From Desulfobulbaceae bacterium DB1 (GTDB lineage: Bacteria; Desulfobacterota; Desulfobulbia; Desulfobulbales; SURF-16): a stretch of DNA of 64,000 nt. Where the stretch lies: assembly GCA_001914235.1 (NCBI GenBank), contig MQUF01000003.1:124001-188000 (forward strand). Reading direction: 5' to 3'. Each line of letters opens with the position of its first letter. Positions within the stretch are counted from its first letter, which is position 1. Position numbers and translations under genes: made by a program. Shown here in pieces: positions 44,400-53,580 of this stretch. The notes under the pieces are model-generated. The model was not told the origin of the DNA, did not search any database, and saw only the letters and a list, made by a program, of their open reading frames with translations.

Positions 44400-45680
44400 A
44401 TGTTACAGGTACATTACGACAAGCAGCGACATGAACTTTTCTTTCCGCTGGACCAAACGCTTCCAGCGGAACTCTCGGGACATGAAGCCCTTGACGATTT
44501 TCTGAAACTTTTCAGGGCATTCGGGGGGGAACCCCATATGTCCGGGGATGACGATGCGCTTGTTTCGCTGTCCATCGGCATCGACAACTGGCGCAAGCTG
44601 CTCAACGCCGCCTTGCCGCCTCGCGAAGCGCGCTTCCACGCAGATGCGCTCCAGGGAATTCTGTCTTCGGACACAAGGGAACCAGTTGACGGCCTGCAGG
44701 TAAATTTCCACCAGAAATCCTTCGACACTCCGGCACGATACTGGAACTTCCTTTTGCAGCAGGGCCATTTCACCCGTTATTTTTTCAACCGGGTGGGGTG
44801 GATTTCCGGGCCCGAACATCGTATTGTCAGCCCGTTTCCCCTGCATGTGGATATTGAGACCGCCAGCACCTGCAACATGAACTGTCCCATGTGTTACCGC
44901 CGCATGCTCAAAGAGACCGGGCAGATGGACCCAGCGCTTTTCCGCAGGATCGTGGACGAATGCGCGGAACAAGATGTTTATTCGGTCCGGCTTTCCTGGC
45001 GCGGCGAGGCCCTGACGCATCCACACATCAAAGAACTCGTGGCCTACGCCTGCAAACGCATACCGAACGTCTCGTTTCTGACCAACGCCTTCTTCGTCGA
45101 CGAGTCCATGGCCCACTGTTTCATTGAAAATGGCGTCAGTTACGTGGCGGTGAGCTTCGACGGCATCGGCGAAACCTATGAAAAAATCCGCGCCCCCGCA
45201 AAATTCGAGGAAAACCGCACCAGGCTGGCGAAACTGCGGGAACTGCGAGAAGCGGCGGGTGCAGGCCGGCCCCAGGTACGTCTGTGCACTGTCTGGCCAG
45301 CCATAAAGGATGAGCCGGAGGCTTATTATGAGGCCATGAGCCCTGTTTCGGACTACATCGTTTATAACCCCTACATCAACTTCACAGGACCGATGGAAAT
45401 AAAGCCGGCTTTCATCTGCCAATACCCGTGGGAACGTCTTGTCGTCGCCTTTAACGGCGATACCCAGTGCTGCACAGGCTGGAATGCGAGGGACATCATC
45501 CTTGGCAACGCAACGGATCGCAGCCTCAAGGAAATGTGGCACAGTCCGAAGATGAACCGGATTCGCGACATCCACGCCTCCGGCTGCAGAATGACTCTGG
45601 AATCCTGCGCCGCATGCCGGCACGGCTCCAAGGGAGATGAGGATGCCGGTATCGACGAAATCCTTGCGCGCCGCTGGTAA
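44400..45680 (+). CDS. Radical SAM enzyme with SPASM domain
   Basis: 426 residues from the ATG at 44400. A 140-residue N-terminal extension of unknown type precedes the radical SAM core, with CNMNCPMC giving Cys158, Cys162 and Cys165 (CxxxCxxC). The C-terminal SPASM-like region (VVAFNGDTQCCTGWN, LGNATDRSLKEMWHSPKMNR, ESCAACRHG) can hold auxiliary Fe-S clusters. Radical chemistry on a sugar or sugar nucleotide (dehydrogenation, epimerisation or deoxygenation) is inferred from the operon. A related enzyme is two genes downstream. Confidence 0.9.
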   Translation: MLQVHYDKQRHELFFPLDQTLPAELSGHEALDDFLKLFRAFGGEPHMSGDDDALVSLSIGIDNWRKLLNAALPPREARFHADALQGILSSDTREPVDGLQVNFHQKSFDTPARYWNFLLQQGHFTRYFFNRVGWISGPEHRIVSPFPLHVDIETASTCNMNCPMCYRRMLKETGQMDPALFRRIVDECAEQDVYSVRLSWRGEALTHPHIKELVAYACKRIPNVSFLTNAFFVDESMAHCFIENGVSYVAVSFDGIGETYEKIRAPAKFEENRTRLAKLRELREAAGAGRPQVRLCTVWPAIKDEPEAYYEAMSPVSDYIVYNPYINFTGPMEIKPAFICQYPWERLVVAFNGDTQCCTGWNARDIILGNATDRSLKEMWHSPKMNRIRDIHASGCRMTLESCAACRHGSKGDEDAGIDEILARRW

Positions 45681-46308
45681 CACCGCACCGTTGCGGGTGG
45701 CGCTCATGGCCTGCTGGGGCATTGGCCTTGAAATTCTCCAGGCCTTGAAAGCTGACCAACGCATCTCGATTGTCCTGGTATTGAGCCGGCCGCCATGTGC
45801 CGACGATCCCTGGGCCGGCAGAGTCACGGAACGGGCGATCGAGCTTGGCATCCCCACGATTTCTTTTATAAACATGAACGTTAACGACCTGCTCAAGACG
45901 CTGGACGGAAGGAGTGTCGACCTGCTCCTTGTCCATGCCTATCCATACAAACTTCCGCGTGAAGTATTCAGCCGGCCCCCTCTGGGAACAATCAACATCC
46001 ACCCCTCGCTGCTGCCCCGTTACCGAGGCCCTCAGCCGACACGCGAGGTCCTGGCCGACGGCGGGAAAGAGACCGGCCTCACGGCCCATTTCATGGATGA
46101 AGATTATGACACGGGCGATATTATTCATCAGGAACGCATTCCTGTTTTTGCCGCCGATACCGTCGAAAGCGTGATCGAACGTCTTAAGACCGTGGTGCCG
46201 GCACTGATGCAAGAGACGGTTTCCCGTCTCCTTGATCCGCGCTTCAATCCCCTGCCGCAAGGCGGTATGCTCTCGAAAGCGGGAGTCAGCGAGCAAACGA
46301 TATTATGA
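45643..46308 (+). CDS. Formyl-tetrahydrofolate-dependent sugar formyltransferase
   Basis: 221 residues (ATG 45637 also possible). It overlaps the upstream radical SAM gene. NIHPSLLPRYRGPQPTREVL and TAHFMDEDYDTGDIIHQERI contain the catalytic Asn-His...Asp set of methionyl-tRNA formyltransferase relatives. The protein lacks the C-terminal tRNA-binding domain, and similar short proteins N-formylate 3- or 4-amino sugars. In this operon an N-formyl amino sugar or nonulosonate is likely. Confidence 0.88.
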   Translation: MPVSTKSLRAAGNTAPLRVALMACWGIGLEILQALKADQRISIVLVLSRPPCADDPWAGRVTERAIELGIPTISFINMNVNDLLKTLDGRSVDLLLVHAYPYKLPREVFSRPPLGTINIHPSLLPRYRGPQPTREVLADGGKETGLTAHFMDEDYDTGDIIHQERIPVFAADTVESVIERLKTVVPALMQETVSRLLDPRFNPLPQGGMLSKAGVSEQTIL

Positions 46309-47387
46309 AAAAATCGGAAACCCTGGTCCAGTTCAGCTGCGAAAACTGGCTTGAATACCTGCGCAATGAATGGCGGCGAAGCAGGGGAAAATCATTATCC
46401 TACCTGGTCAATCGTTACCAGTGGAAAAAATATCCCTGTAAAAAGGTTCCCCGCTTCCCGTTGAACGTTGATATCGAGGTGAGCAGCCGCTGCCAGATCA
46501 AATGCGCCCACTGTTTTCGCCAACAGGTAAATATCGGCGAAAATGACCTCATGGACTTCGAACTGTACAGAAAGATCGTCGCCGAATGCGGCAGGCAGGG
46601 ACTCTTCACCCTCAAGTTCTCCATGCGGGGCGAACCGCTGCTGCATCCGGACATCGTCGAGATGGTCGATTTCGCCAAACATTCCGGCGTCAAAGAGGTC
46701 TGGATCAACACCAATGGCGGCCTGCTCAGCGAAGAACTGGCCGAAGGGCTGATGCGGGCCGGGGCCGACTGGATCACCATGAGTTTCGACGGCCTGCGGG
46801 CCGAGTACGAAAAAGTCCGCTTCCCCCTCAACTACGAAGAGTCGCTGGCCAAACTCCGCATGCTGCGCCGCGTCCGGGACAAGATCGGGGCCAACACCCT
46901 GCTCAACGTGCAGAGCATCTGGTCGGCGATCAAGGACTACCCCCGGGAATACATCGGCCTGATGAAGTCAATCGTCGACCGGGTGGCCTACAACCCTGAC
47001 ATGAATTTCAAAGATGTCCTCCTCACCCCGGATCCAGCCTTTATCTGTCCGCGCCTGTGGCAGAGGATCTGTATTACCAGCAGGGGAAACTATCTGAAAT
47101 GCCCCTCGGACTTCCGCATGGAAGAAATCCTGGGCAACGCCGCAGAGATGAGCGTCACCAAGGCCTGGGAAACGGTGCAGGAAGAACAGCGCCGGCTGCA
47201 CCTTGCCGGCCGTCGGCTGGCAAGTCCGGTCTGCGCGCGGTGTCACCATGGCGCGCAAAAAAAGAAAATCGCCCGGCCGATCAACGAGGAAATGCGCGAG
47301 GACTTCACCTACGACTTCAAAGAGGAATTCGCGGGCTGGGGGGCGGCAAACCGTCCGGACCCCGACCGCCGCACCAAGGAGAGTTGA
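46305..47387 (+). CDS. Radical SAM enzyme with SPASM-like C-terminus
   Basis: 360 residues, coupled to the formyltransferase by ATGA. The core motif CQIKCAHC gives Cys63, Cys67 and Cys70. FSMRGEPLLHPDIVEMVDFA and WINTNGGLLSEELAEGLMRA are typical core strands. The C-terminus (CITSRGNYLKCPSDFRMEEI, CARCHHG) matches the SPASM pattern. It parallels the 44400 product but lacks the long N-terminal extension. Substrate unknown. Confidence 0.9.
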   Translation: MKKSETLVQFSCENWLEYLRNEWRRSRGKSLSYLVNRYQWKKYPCKKVPRFPLNVDIEVSSRCQIKCAHCFRQQVNIGENDLMDFELYRKIVAECGRQGLFTLKFSMRGEPLLHPDIVEMVDFAKHSGVKEVWINTNGGLLSEELAEGLMRAGADWITMSFDGLRAEYEKVRFPLNYEESLAKLRMLRRVRDKIGANTLLNVQSIWSAIKDYPREYIGLMKSIVDRVAYNPDMNFKDVLLTPDPAFICPRLWQRICITSRGNYLKCPSDFRMEEILGNAAEMSVTKAWETVQEEQRRLHLAGRRLASPVCARCHHGAQKKKIARPINEEMREDFTYDFKEEFAGWGAANRPDPDRRTKES

Positions 47388-47390
47388 CCG

Positions 47391-48191
47391 ATGCCGCAAA
47401 CGAAGCCGTCCGCAGCCGAGGATTACTGGGGCAAATTCCTCGGTATCGAAACCTACAAGCTGGAGTGGCATGCCAAACGGCTGCTGTACTCGCTCTTCGG
47501 CATCACCCTGCCCAAGCTCAGGGACCAGCGCCATTACTGGCAGCGGCGCGGCGAGGTCTACCTCGACGAGATCACCTCCTCGGGCTACCTGGACCGGGAG
47601 ATCTTCTTCCAGAACATGCTGATCGATTTTCTGGGCCGGGTGCCATTCTCCAGTTTCTTCGAAGCCGGCTGCGGCTTCGGCTGGAACATCGGCCGCGTCA
47701 AACGCGAGTTTCCCAACGCCTTTGTCGGCGGCGTGGATTTCAGCCGCAGCCAGCTGACCAATGCGCGGCGCTATCTTCAGGGAGCGGAGATCCCGCTGGT
47801 CAACGGCGACGCCTGTGCCATGGCCTTAAAGGACAAGGCCTTTGAGGTGGGTTTCTCCCTCGGCGTCTTCATGAACATCCATCCGGCCAGGATACGCGCA
47901 GCCCTTGCCGAGATGCTCAGGGTCTGCTCCCGCTGCGTGGTGCACATCGAGTACGACGAGAACAACACCACCCCGGCGCTGCGCGAAAAACGCGCCTTCA
48001 AGACCAATATCGTCAGCCACGATTACCGTGGACTGTATCGCGAACTCGGCGCAAAAGTTGTCGAATTCCGTACCCATGCGGACTTTGGCGAGGCTTTTCG
48101 CGCCCATGCCCGGACAACTACCAGCCGCCTCGATCGCTGGGAAGGATTCGAAGGACCGGAAAAGTACATCTTTCTTGTCGTCGAGCCCTGA
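47391..48191 (+). CDS. Class I SAM-dependent methyltransferase
   Basis: 266 residues. Motif I is FFEAGCGFGWNIGRVKREFP, followed by GVDFSRSQLTNARRYLQGAE and a post-motif DACAMALKDKAFEVGFSLGV. Resembles methyltransferases of sugar-modification clusters; methyl acceptor unknown. 3 bases after the radical SAM gene. Confidence 0.85.
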   Translation: MPQTKPSAAEDYWGKFLGIETYKLEWHAKRLLYSLFGITLPKLRDQRHYWQRRGEVYLDEITSSGYLDREIFFQNMLIDFLGRVPFSSFFEAGCGFGWNIGRVKREFPNAFVGGVDFSRSQLTNARRYLQGAEIPLVNGDACAMALKDKAFEVGFSLGVFMNIHPARIRAALAEMLRVCSRCVVHIEYDENNTTPALREKRAFKTNIVSHDYRGLYRELGAKVVEFRTHADFGEAFRAHARTTTSRLDRWEGFEGPEKYIFLVVEP

Positions 48192-48231
48192 ACACCAGCC
48201 AGACCGACAGGACAAAAACGACGTACGAAAA

Positions 48232-49230
48232 ATGAAAACGATGAAAACAAACCACCGTCCTTACCTCATTGCCGAGATCGGTTTCAACCACGAAGGAAGC
48301 ATGGAGACGGCCAGGCGCATGATCCAAGCGGCCTCCCGGGCGGGGGCCGATGCCGTCAAGTTCCAGACCTTCCGGGCCGACGACCTCGCCCTGCCCTCCG
48401 CCCCCCACTACGAAATGATCAAACCGGCGGAGATGACGCGCGACGAGCTGCGCCGGCTGAAGGCCTGGGCTGATGAAGCGGCAGTGGACTTCCTGTCCAC
48501 CCCGTTTTCGCGCGAGGCCGTGGAGTGGCTTGCGGGGTTAGGGGTAGCCGCCATCAAGGTGGCCTCGATGGACTGCACCAACACCCATCTGCTCGGCGCC
48601 ATCGCCGCCACGGGATGCAGGATCCTGCTCTCCACCGGCATGGCCGGTCTCGACGAAATCGGCCGTACCCTCGACTTCCTGGACGCCCGGAAGAGCGGCG
48701 AGGTGGTGCTGCTGCACTGCATTTCCAACTATCCGGCCGCGCGCCATGAGCTGAACCTGGCCGCCATCCCTCTGCTGCGGCGGACCTTTGGCCGGCCGGT
48801 CGGTTATTCCGACCACCATCCCGACCCAAAGGCCTGTCTCACGGCCGCCATCCTGGGCGCCGAGGTCATCGAAACCCATTTCACCCTCGAACCCAACCGC
48901 CAGGACGGTGACCATGCCCACTCCCTGGGGCCGGATGCCCTGCAACGCCTCGGCGCCGACATCGCGGCAGCCGTGGAAATGCTCGGCAGCGAAGAAGCCT
49001 TCCTGACGCGACCCGACCGGCACAATGCGGCCACCTTCCGGCGGGGACTTTACGCCGCCCGCCCGCTGCATAAAGGCGAACGCCTGGCGGAACAGGACCT
49101 GCTGCTCTGCCGTCCCGCTTCGGAGTTCTCCCCCGCGGACCTCGCCTGGCTGACCGGCAAGGTACTGCGGCAGGAGGTGGCCCAGTACGTGGCGATCCGC
49201 CGCAACGACCTGATGATGGACGATGTCTGA
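48232..49230 (+). CDS. NeuB-family nonulosonate synthase (second copy)
   Basis: 332 residues. RPYLIAEIGFNHEGSMETAR, DAVKFQTFRADDL, FLSTPFSREAV, IKVASMDCTN, LLSTGMAGLDEI, LLHCISNYP and VGYSDHHPDP are the NeuB blocks; a SAF domain follows (LYAARPLHKGERLAEQDLLL). Note NHEG for the usual NHNG. It condenses phosphoenolpyruvate with an amino sugar. No strong Shine-Dalgarno is visible, with 40 bases to the upstream gene. Overlaps the SpsF-like gene by 8 bases. Confidence 0.9.
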   Translation: MKTMKTNHRPYLIAEIGFNHEGSMETARRMIQAASRAGADAVKFQTFRADDLALPSAPHYEMIKPAEMTRDELRRLKAWADEAAVDFLSTPFSREAVEWLAGLGVAAIKVASMDCTNTHLLGAIAATGCRILLSTGMAGLDEIGRTLDFLDARKSGEVVLLHCISNYPAARHELNLAAIPLLRRTFGRPVGYSDHHPDPKACLTAAILGAEVIETHFTLEPNRQDGDHAHSLGPDALQRLGADIAAAVEMLGSEEAFLTRPDRHNAATFRRGLYAARPLHKGERLAEQDLLLCRPASEFSPADLAWLTGKVLRQEVAQYVAIRRNDLMMDDV

Positions 49231-49960
49231 TTCCGACACAAAACAGGACATCCTGATCGTCGTGCAGTGCCGCTACAACTCGCGGCGCCTGCCCGGCAAG
49301 GCCTTGCTGGAACTGGCGGGGCGGCCCATGCTCGAGTTCCTGTTGCGCCGCTTAGGCCCGGCGGCCGCCCGGCCAGGGACCCTGCTGCTCCTGGCCACCA
49401 CCGAGCAGAGGGCGGACGATGCGGTCACGGCAGTGGGCCGCGCCCTCGACGTTCCCGTGATTCGCGGCGCGACCGACGACCTGCTGGCCAGATACCGGCA
49501 ATGCCTGGCGGCGTATCCAGCCAGGCAGGTGGTGCGGGTGACGGCCGACAACCCCTTGACCTGCCCGGCGATGCTCACCGCCTGCCTCGACTGGCTGCGG
49601 GACCACGATCCCGACTACCTGGCGGTTGACGGCATGCCGTACGGCACCGCCACCGACGTCTTCGCGGCCCGTACCATTGCCTGGATGTGCGAGCACGTTA
49701 CCGAGGCGGCCGAGCGTGAACACATCAACCTGCATATCCTGAGAAATCCGGACAAATTTACCATACAGCAGCTGAAGGCACCAAAGGAGATATGCCGGCC
49801 CGAGCTGCGCCTGACAGTGGATACCGCCGAGGACTATGCGCACCTCGTCTCCCTTTTTGTCCCAGCCGACCCCTCGCCCTGGGCAATGCCGCTGACCGAG
49901 GCCATGCGCCGTCTGCAAATCCTGCATGCGCGGACGGAGATGGCAGGAGCCCAGCCATGA
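49223..49960 (+). CDS. SpsF-like cytidylyltransferase
   Basis: 245 residues. DILIVVQCRYNSRRLPGKAL is the CMP-sialate-synthetase-like nucleotide motif; VVRVTADNPLTCP carries metal-binding Asp. SpsF proteins of the spore-coat polysaccharide type are thought to activate a nonulosonic acid or similar sugar with CTP. Overlaps the genes on both sides. Confidence 0.85.
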   Translation: MSDSDTKQDILIVVQCRYNSRRLPGKALLELAGRPMLEFLLRRLGPAAARPGTLLLLATTEQRADDAVTAVGRALDVPVIRGATDDLLARYRQCLAAYPARQVVRVTADNPLTCPAMLTACLDWLRDHDPDYLAVDGMPYGTATDVFAARTIAWMCEHVTEAAEREHINLHILRNPDKFTIQQLKAPKEICRPELRLTVDTAEDYAHLVSLFVPADPSPWAMPLTEAMRRLQILHARTEMAGAQP

Positions 49961-50787
49961 TCTATCCGGCCATGAACACCCTGTGGTTCTGGTTCGACAA
50001 GGCGACGCGCCGTGCCCTGCATGGCGCGCCCGTTGATTGCGAACGGAAATTCGAGATACTGGTTGCCAAAGTCGGCTGGCAGGGCCTGGAAATATTCCTG
50101 ACCCCGGCCCGATTGCATCCCCATCAGGGCTTCTCGCGCAACTTCGTCCGCGCCTTCCGCGCACTCGACTACCGCTCCGTGCATATCGGCGATGCGGACC
50201 CGGACTTCCTGGACGGCCGGCAGGCGGCCAGGGACCTGCAGCGGCTGCACGTCGTGCTGCAGGAACTGGAGACCCCCCGCATCATCCTGCATGCCCATCA
50301 CCTGGAAAAAAACCGCGGCCGACGCGTCGCCCTGCTGCGGTATTGCCTGCCCGGCACCACCATCCTGATTGAAAACAACGGCTTCGACGCCGGCTGGGGC
50401 TATCGTCCAGAGGATTTGCTCGAACTTTTCCGCTCCTGTCCCGAGTTCGGCCTCTGCCTCGACATTACCCACGTGGCCGACTTTCAGGAGCTCTGCCTGG
50501 CGGCCTTTCTTGCGCACCCGCCCCTTGCCGGCCGCATCCAGGAGATGCACGTCAGCTACTCCACCCATTTGCTGGAGCAGGACCCTTATGCTGCAAGGGG
50601 CTATATGGGCTACAGCCCCTTCCACGCCCTGTTCTCCGTTATAGACGAGGCGCCCCCGCGGGAAGCTGTGGAACTGGCGCAAAGGGTTCCGGTAATACTC
50701 GAAGGCATTGTCCCTAAAGAAGATACGGATTGTATCTTCCTGGCCAGGGAGAAAGCCCTTTTCGCGGATCAAGGAGAAATACAATGA
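49957..50787 (+). CDS. Xylose-isomerase-like TIM-barrel protein
   Basis: 276 residues. IILHAHHLEKNRG, ILIENNGFDAGWGYRPEDLL, FGLCLDITHVADF and MHVSYSTHLLEQD give the His/Glu/Asp pattern of AP-endonuclease-2/xylose-isomerase barrels with divalent metal. It probably isomerises or epimerises a sugar intermediate. It resembles in class the barrel fused to NeuB at 35801, suggesting the same function in split form. ATGA overlap with spsF-like. Confidence 0.78.
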   Translation: MIYPAMNTLWFWFDKATRRALHGAPVDCERKFEILVAKVGWQGLEIFLTPARLHPHQGFSRNFVRAFRALDYRSVHIGDADPDFLDGRQAARDLQRLHVVLQELETPRIILHAHHLEKNRGRRVALLRYCLPGTTILIENNGFDAGWGYRPEDLLELFRSCPEFGLCLDITHVADFQELCLAAFLAHPPLAGRIQEMHVSYSTHLLEQDPYAARGYMGYSPFHALFSVIDEAPPREAVELAQRVPVILEGIVPKEDTDCIFLAREKALFADQGEIQ

Positions 50788-51812
50788 ATGGGCCCCGCTT
50801 TCCTGTGTGGCGGCCTTTGCGCACCTGGATCGACGAGCCCTTCGGCGGCCATGTTCCCGGACAAGTTGCCATCCGAGTGGATGGAGCACGCCGTCCGGGC
50901 CTGTCCTTCGGCCATGTTGCCCGTTGCGTTATTTTAGCCGAGGCAATTCGAGCACGAGGGGGCGAATCGACCTTTCTGATGGCCGAGGATGAGGAGGGCA
51001 TGCTGTTTGTGCGGCAGCGGGGATTTACGGTCCTGCCCTTGACCGGCCCGGCCAACCGCCTGGAAAACACGGCCCGCCTAGTCGACGACCTTGGCGCGCG
51101 ATGGATAATCGTGGACCTGCCTTACCCGGAACTTGACATCCATGCCCTGGAGGCATGGAACGACTCCGGCGCCAGGGTGATTTTCATTGATGATGCCCGC
51201 TTTGTCTTCCCCCGAGTGACGGCCGTGCTGAACAGCAGCGTGCGGGCAGCGGCGGCGGCCCGCCTTGCGCCGGGCAATGGCGTACGGCTTTTTCTCGGCC
51301 CCGAGCACTTCATCCTGGGCAATGTGCCCGTGGCTCGCGGCCCGCGGGCTGCCGGCGATCCGAGTATCCTGCTGACCTTCGGCGGCTCGGATCCCACCCG
51401 ATTGACCCCCCGAGTGGTCGCCGCGCTGGCCGCAGGGAACTGGGGCCTGGCCCGTTTCACGGTCGTGCTCGGCCCCGGCTACGGTGAGGCCGGCGAACTG
51501 TTGCGACTGACCGCCGGTGATGAGCGCTTCGATTTCGTCAGGGCGCCGGCCTGCCTGCTTACGGAAATGTTGCGCCATGATCTGCTGGTCTGTGCCGGGG
51601 GCAGGACCATGCAGGAATGCCTGGCCCTGGGGATGCCTTTTCTGCCCGTAGCCTCAACCCACAGCGAGGCGGAGGAAATCGCGGCTCTGGCCGAGCTGGG
51701 ATGGGTGCAGCGCGGCCTCGGCATCTGGAACGCCGAGGCATTCACCGCAACGCTGGCCGGCTTCATTCTGGATGCGTACCCTTGTCGCGAACACTACCCT
51801 GCAGAACCTTGA
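50784..51812 (+). CDS. PseG/SpsG-like nucleotide-sugar hydrolase or transferase
   Basis: 342 residues. RPGLSFGHVARCVILAEAIR is the PseG catalytic-His motif; LLTFGGSDPTRLTPRVVAAL and DLLVCAGGRTMQECLALGMP complete the GT-B fold. PseG removes UDP from the sugar nucleotide to release the NeuB substrate. It lies 4 bases before the third NeuB-like gene, matching the SpsEFG arrangement. A 25-residue N-terminal extension precedes the usual start. Confidence 0.85.
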   Translation: MNGPRFPVWRPLRTWIDEPFGGHVPGQVAIRVDGARRPGLSFGHVARCVILAEAIRARGGESTFLMAEDEEGMLFVRQRGFTVLPLTGPANRLENTARLVDDLGARWIIVDLPYPELDIHALEAWNDSGARVIFIDDARFVFPRVTAVLNSSVRAAAAARLAPGNGVRLFLGPEHFILGNVPVARGPRAAGDPSILLTFGGSDPTRLTPRVVAALAAGNWGLARFTVVLGPGYGEAGELLRLTAGDERFDFVRAPACLLTEMLRHDLLVCAGGRTMQECLALGMPFLPVASTHSEAEEIAALAELGWVQRGLGIWNAEAFTATLAGFILDAYPCREHYPAEP

Positions 51813-51815
51813 CCC

Positions 51816-52889
51816 ATGCAATCCAAAACGATGACAACAACTCACATTGACATCAACGGTATCCGGATCGGCCCGGGCGAGCCCCCGTATTTTGTCGCGG
51901 AACTGGGCATCTGTCACGGAGGCGACCTGGAAGTGGCCCTGCAATTGGCCCGCCAGGCTGCGGCCGCTGGGGCGCCTTGCGTGAAAACCGAAACATTTCA
52001 AGCTGATCGGTTGGTCGGCGACCCTGCCCTGACCACGTCTTACGTCATAAACGGAGAAACGCGAACTGAACTCCTTGCCGAACACATGAGCAGATTTCAG
52101 CTGAGTTTCAACCAGCACCACGCGATCAAAAAGGAGTGCGACCGGCTGGGAGTAAGTTTCATGGCCACGGCCCACGATGCGGAGTCCGTCGAATTTCTCA
52201 AAGATATCGGCGCCGCCGCAGTCAAGGCGGCTTCACCCGATCTCATCCATATTCCCCTGTTGCGCTGCATGGCCGCTTCGGGCCTGGCCGTTTTTCTCGA
52301 CACGGGCAGCGCCCATCTGCACGAGATAGTGCAGGCCGTTTCGACCTTGCGCGGCGCCGGGGCGCAGCGGATCGTGGTCAACCACAACCCGGCCGGCCAC
52401 CCGGCAGCGGCGCACCGGCACGATTTGCGACAGATCCCGCGCCTCATGCAGATCCTGGGGGTGCCGGTGGGCATATCGGACCACTATGAAGGCTACGACA
52501 TGCTGCCGGCAGCCACCGCGCTCGGCGCCTGCGCGCTCGAAAAACCGATTTCCGAGGATCGGTTCGTGCAGGAGCCGGAACGCAACTGGTCCATCTCCAT
52601 TGCCGATCTGCCCGAGCAATTGCAACGTATCCGGGAGGTCTATCTGGCCCTGCAGCCCATGGACACACTGCATTTGACGCCGGAACAGGAACAGTACCGG
52701 CTCCGCAACCGGATGTCTCTGGTGGCGGCAAAAGACCTTGCGCCGGGAGATCCGATCGACCTGCAGCACGTGGACTTTGCCCGGCCCCGCCAAGGCATCG
52801 GCGTGGAGCACTGGGATGCCGTGCACGGACGACTGCTGCGCAGGGCTAAACCCGCCAGGTCTTTTATCGACTGGAGTGATCTGGAGTAA
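51816..52889 (+). CDS. Divergent NeuB/SpsE-like synthase (third copy)
   Basis: 357 residues. The barrel layout is retained (PPYFVAELGICHGGDLEVAL, AGAPCVKTETFQAD, AAVKAASPDL, VFLDTGSAHLHEI, VGISDHYEGYD, SAF-like LVAAKDLAPGDPIDLQHVDF). However, several conserved NeuB blocks are changed: NHNG is CHGG, VKFQ is VKTETFQ, STGM is DTGS and the HCxxxYP block is NHNPAGHP. It may use another substrate or be a reduced-activity homologue. Confidence 0.82.
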   Translation: MQSKTMTTTHIDINGIRIGPGEPPYFVAELGICHGGDLEVALQLARQAAAAGAPCVKTETFQADRLVGDPALTTSYVINGETRTELLAEHMSRFQLSFNQHHAIKKECDRLGVSFMATAHDAESVEFLKDIGAAAVKAASPDLIHIPLLRCMAASGLAVFLDTGSAHLHEIVQAVSTLRGAGAQRIVVNHNPAGHPAAAHRHDLRQIPRLMQILGVPVGISDHYEGYDMLPAATALGACALEKPISEDRFVQEPERNWSISIADLPEQLQRIREVYLALQPMDTLHLTPEQEQYRLRNRMSLVAAKDLAPGDPIDLQHVDFARPRQGIGVEHWDAVHGRLLRRAKPARSFIDWSDLE

Positions 52890-52893
52890 GCCC

Positions 52894-53580
52894 ATGCCGG
52901 AAAACTGTCTGTGCGTCATCGGCGCCCGCGCCAACTCCCAAAGGCTTCCGGGAAAGAACAAACGAAAGCTTAGCGGCAAACCGCTTTACGCCATAACCAT
53001 TGAGGCGGCCCTGGCCTCCGGTGTTTTCAGCCGGGTACTCTGCAGCACCGACGACGCGGAGATCATCGCCGGTCTCAAGGACTATCCGGTCCAGATCCAC
53101 CCCCGGCCGGATGACCTGGCGCGCGGCGACGTCATTTTTACCGAGGTGCTCGGCAGCATTCTCCGCCACCCGCAATACGGCGGCAACGAGGCAGCGGTCT
53201 GCGTCCTTACGCCATGCCATCCCTTTCGCGGAGCAAACCATATCCGCGAGGCATATACCCTCTTCCGGCAACGGAGGGTCGCCTCCCTGGCGAGCCTGAC
53301 CCGTTATCCCTGCCCGCCCTCCCTGGCAATGACCTTGCAGGACGGTCTTATCGTCAATCCTCCAGAGGGACGGATAGAAAAAGGCACGTCAGGACCGGCC
53401 TATTATCCCGACGGCGCCATTATCTTTGTCGACCGGCAACGATTCCTGGCCGCAAATCGCTTTTACATGCGGGAAACGGCGGGCTACGTCCTGGCTTGGC
53501 CTTACGGTCTGGACATCGACGAGGCCGAAGACCTGGCATTGGCCAGACGGCTGGCCGGCTGCTTTCCGGCCCGACCATGA
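52894..53580 (+). CDS. CMP-nonulosonate synthetase, NeuA-like
   Basis: 228 residues. LCVIGARANSQRLPGKNKRK is the CTP-binding motif; AVCVLTPCHPFRGANHIREA and the terminal GLDIDEAEDLALARR (IDxxxD) are typical of NeuA/NeuA-like enzymes. It activates a nonulosonic acid as its CMP sugar for transfer. Directly follows the third NeuB-like gene. Confidence 0.88.
   Translation: MPENCLCVIGARANSQRLPGKNKRKLSGKPLYAITIEAALASGVFSRVLCSTDDAEIIAGLKDYPVQIHPRPDDLARGDVIFTEVLGSILRHPQYGGNEAAVCVLTPCHPFRGANHIREAYTLFRQRRVASLASLTRYPCPPSLAMTLQDGLIVNPPEGRIEKGTSGPAYYPDGAIIFVDRQRFLAANRFYMRETAGYVLAWPYGLDIDEAEDLALARRLAGCFPARP

Noticed and set aside
44403-45896. 497-codon open frame antisense to the radical SAM gene
   Set aside because: The plus strand has CxxxCxxC and SPASM motifs and coupled neighbours; the reverse is a shadow.
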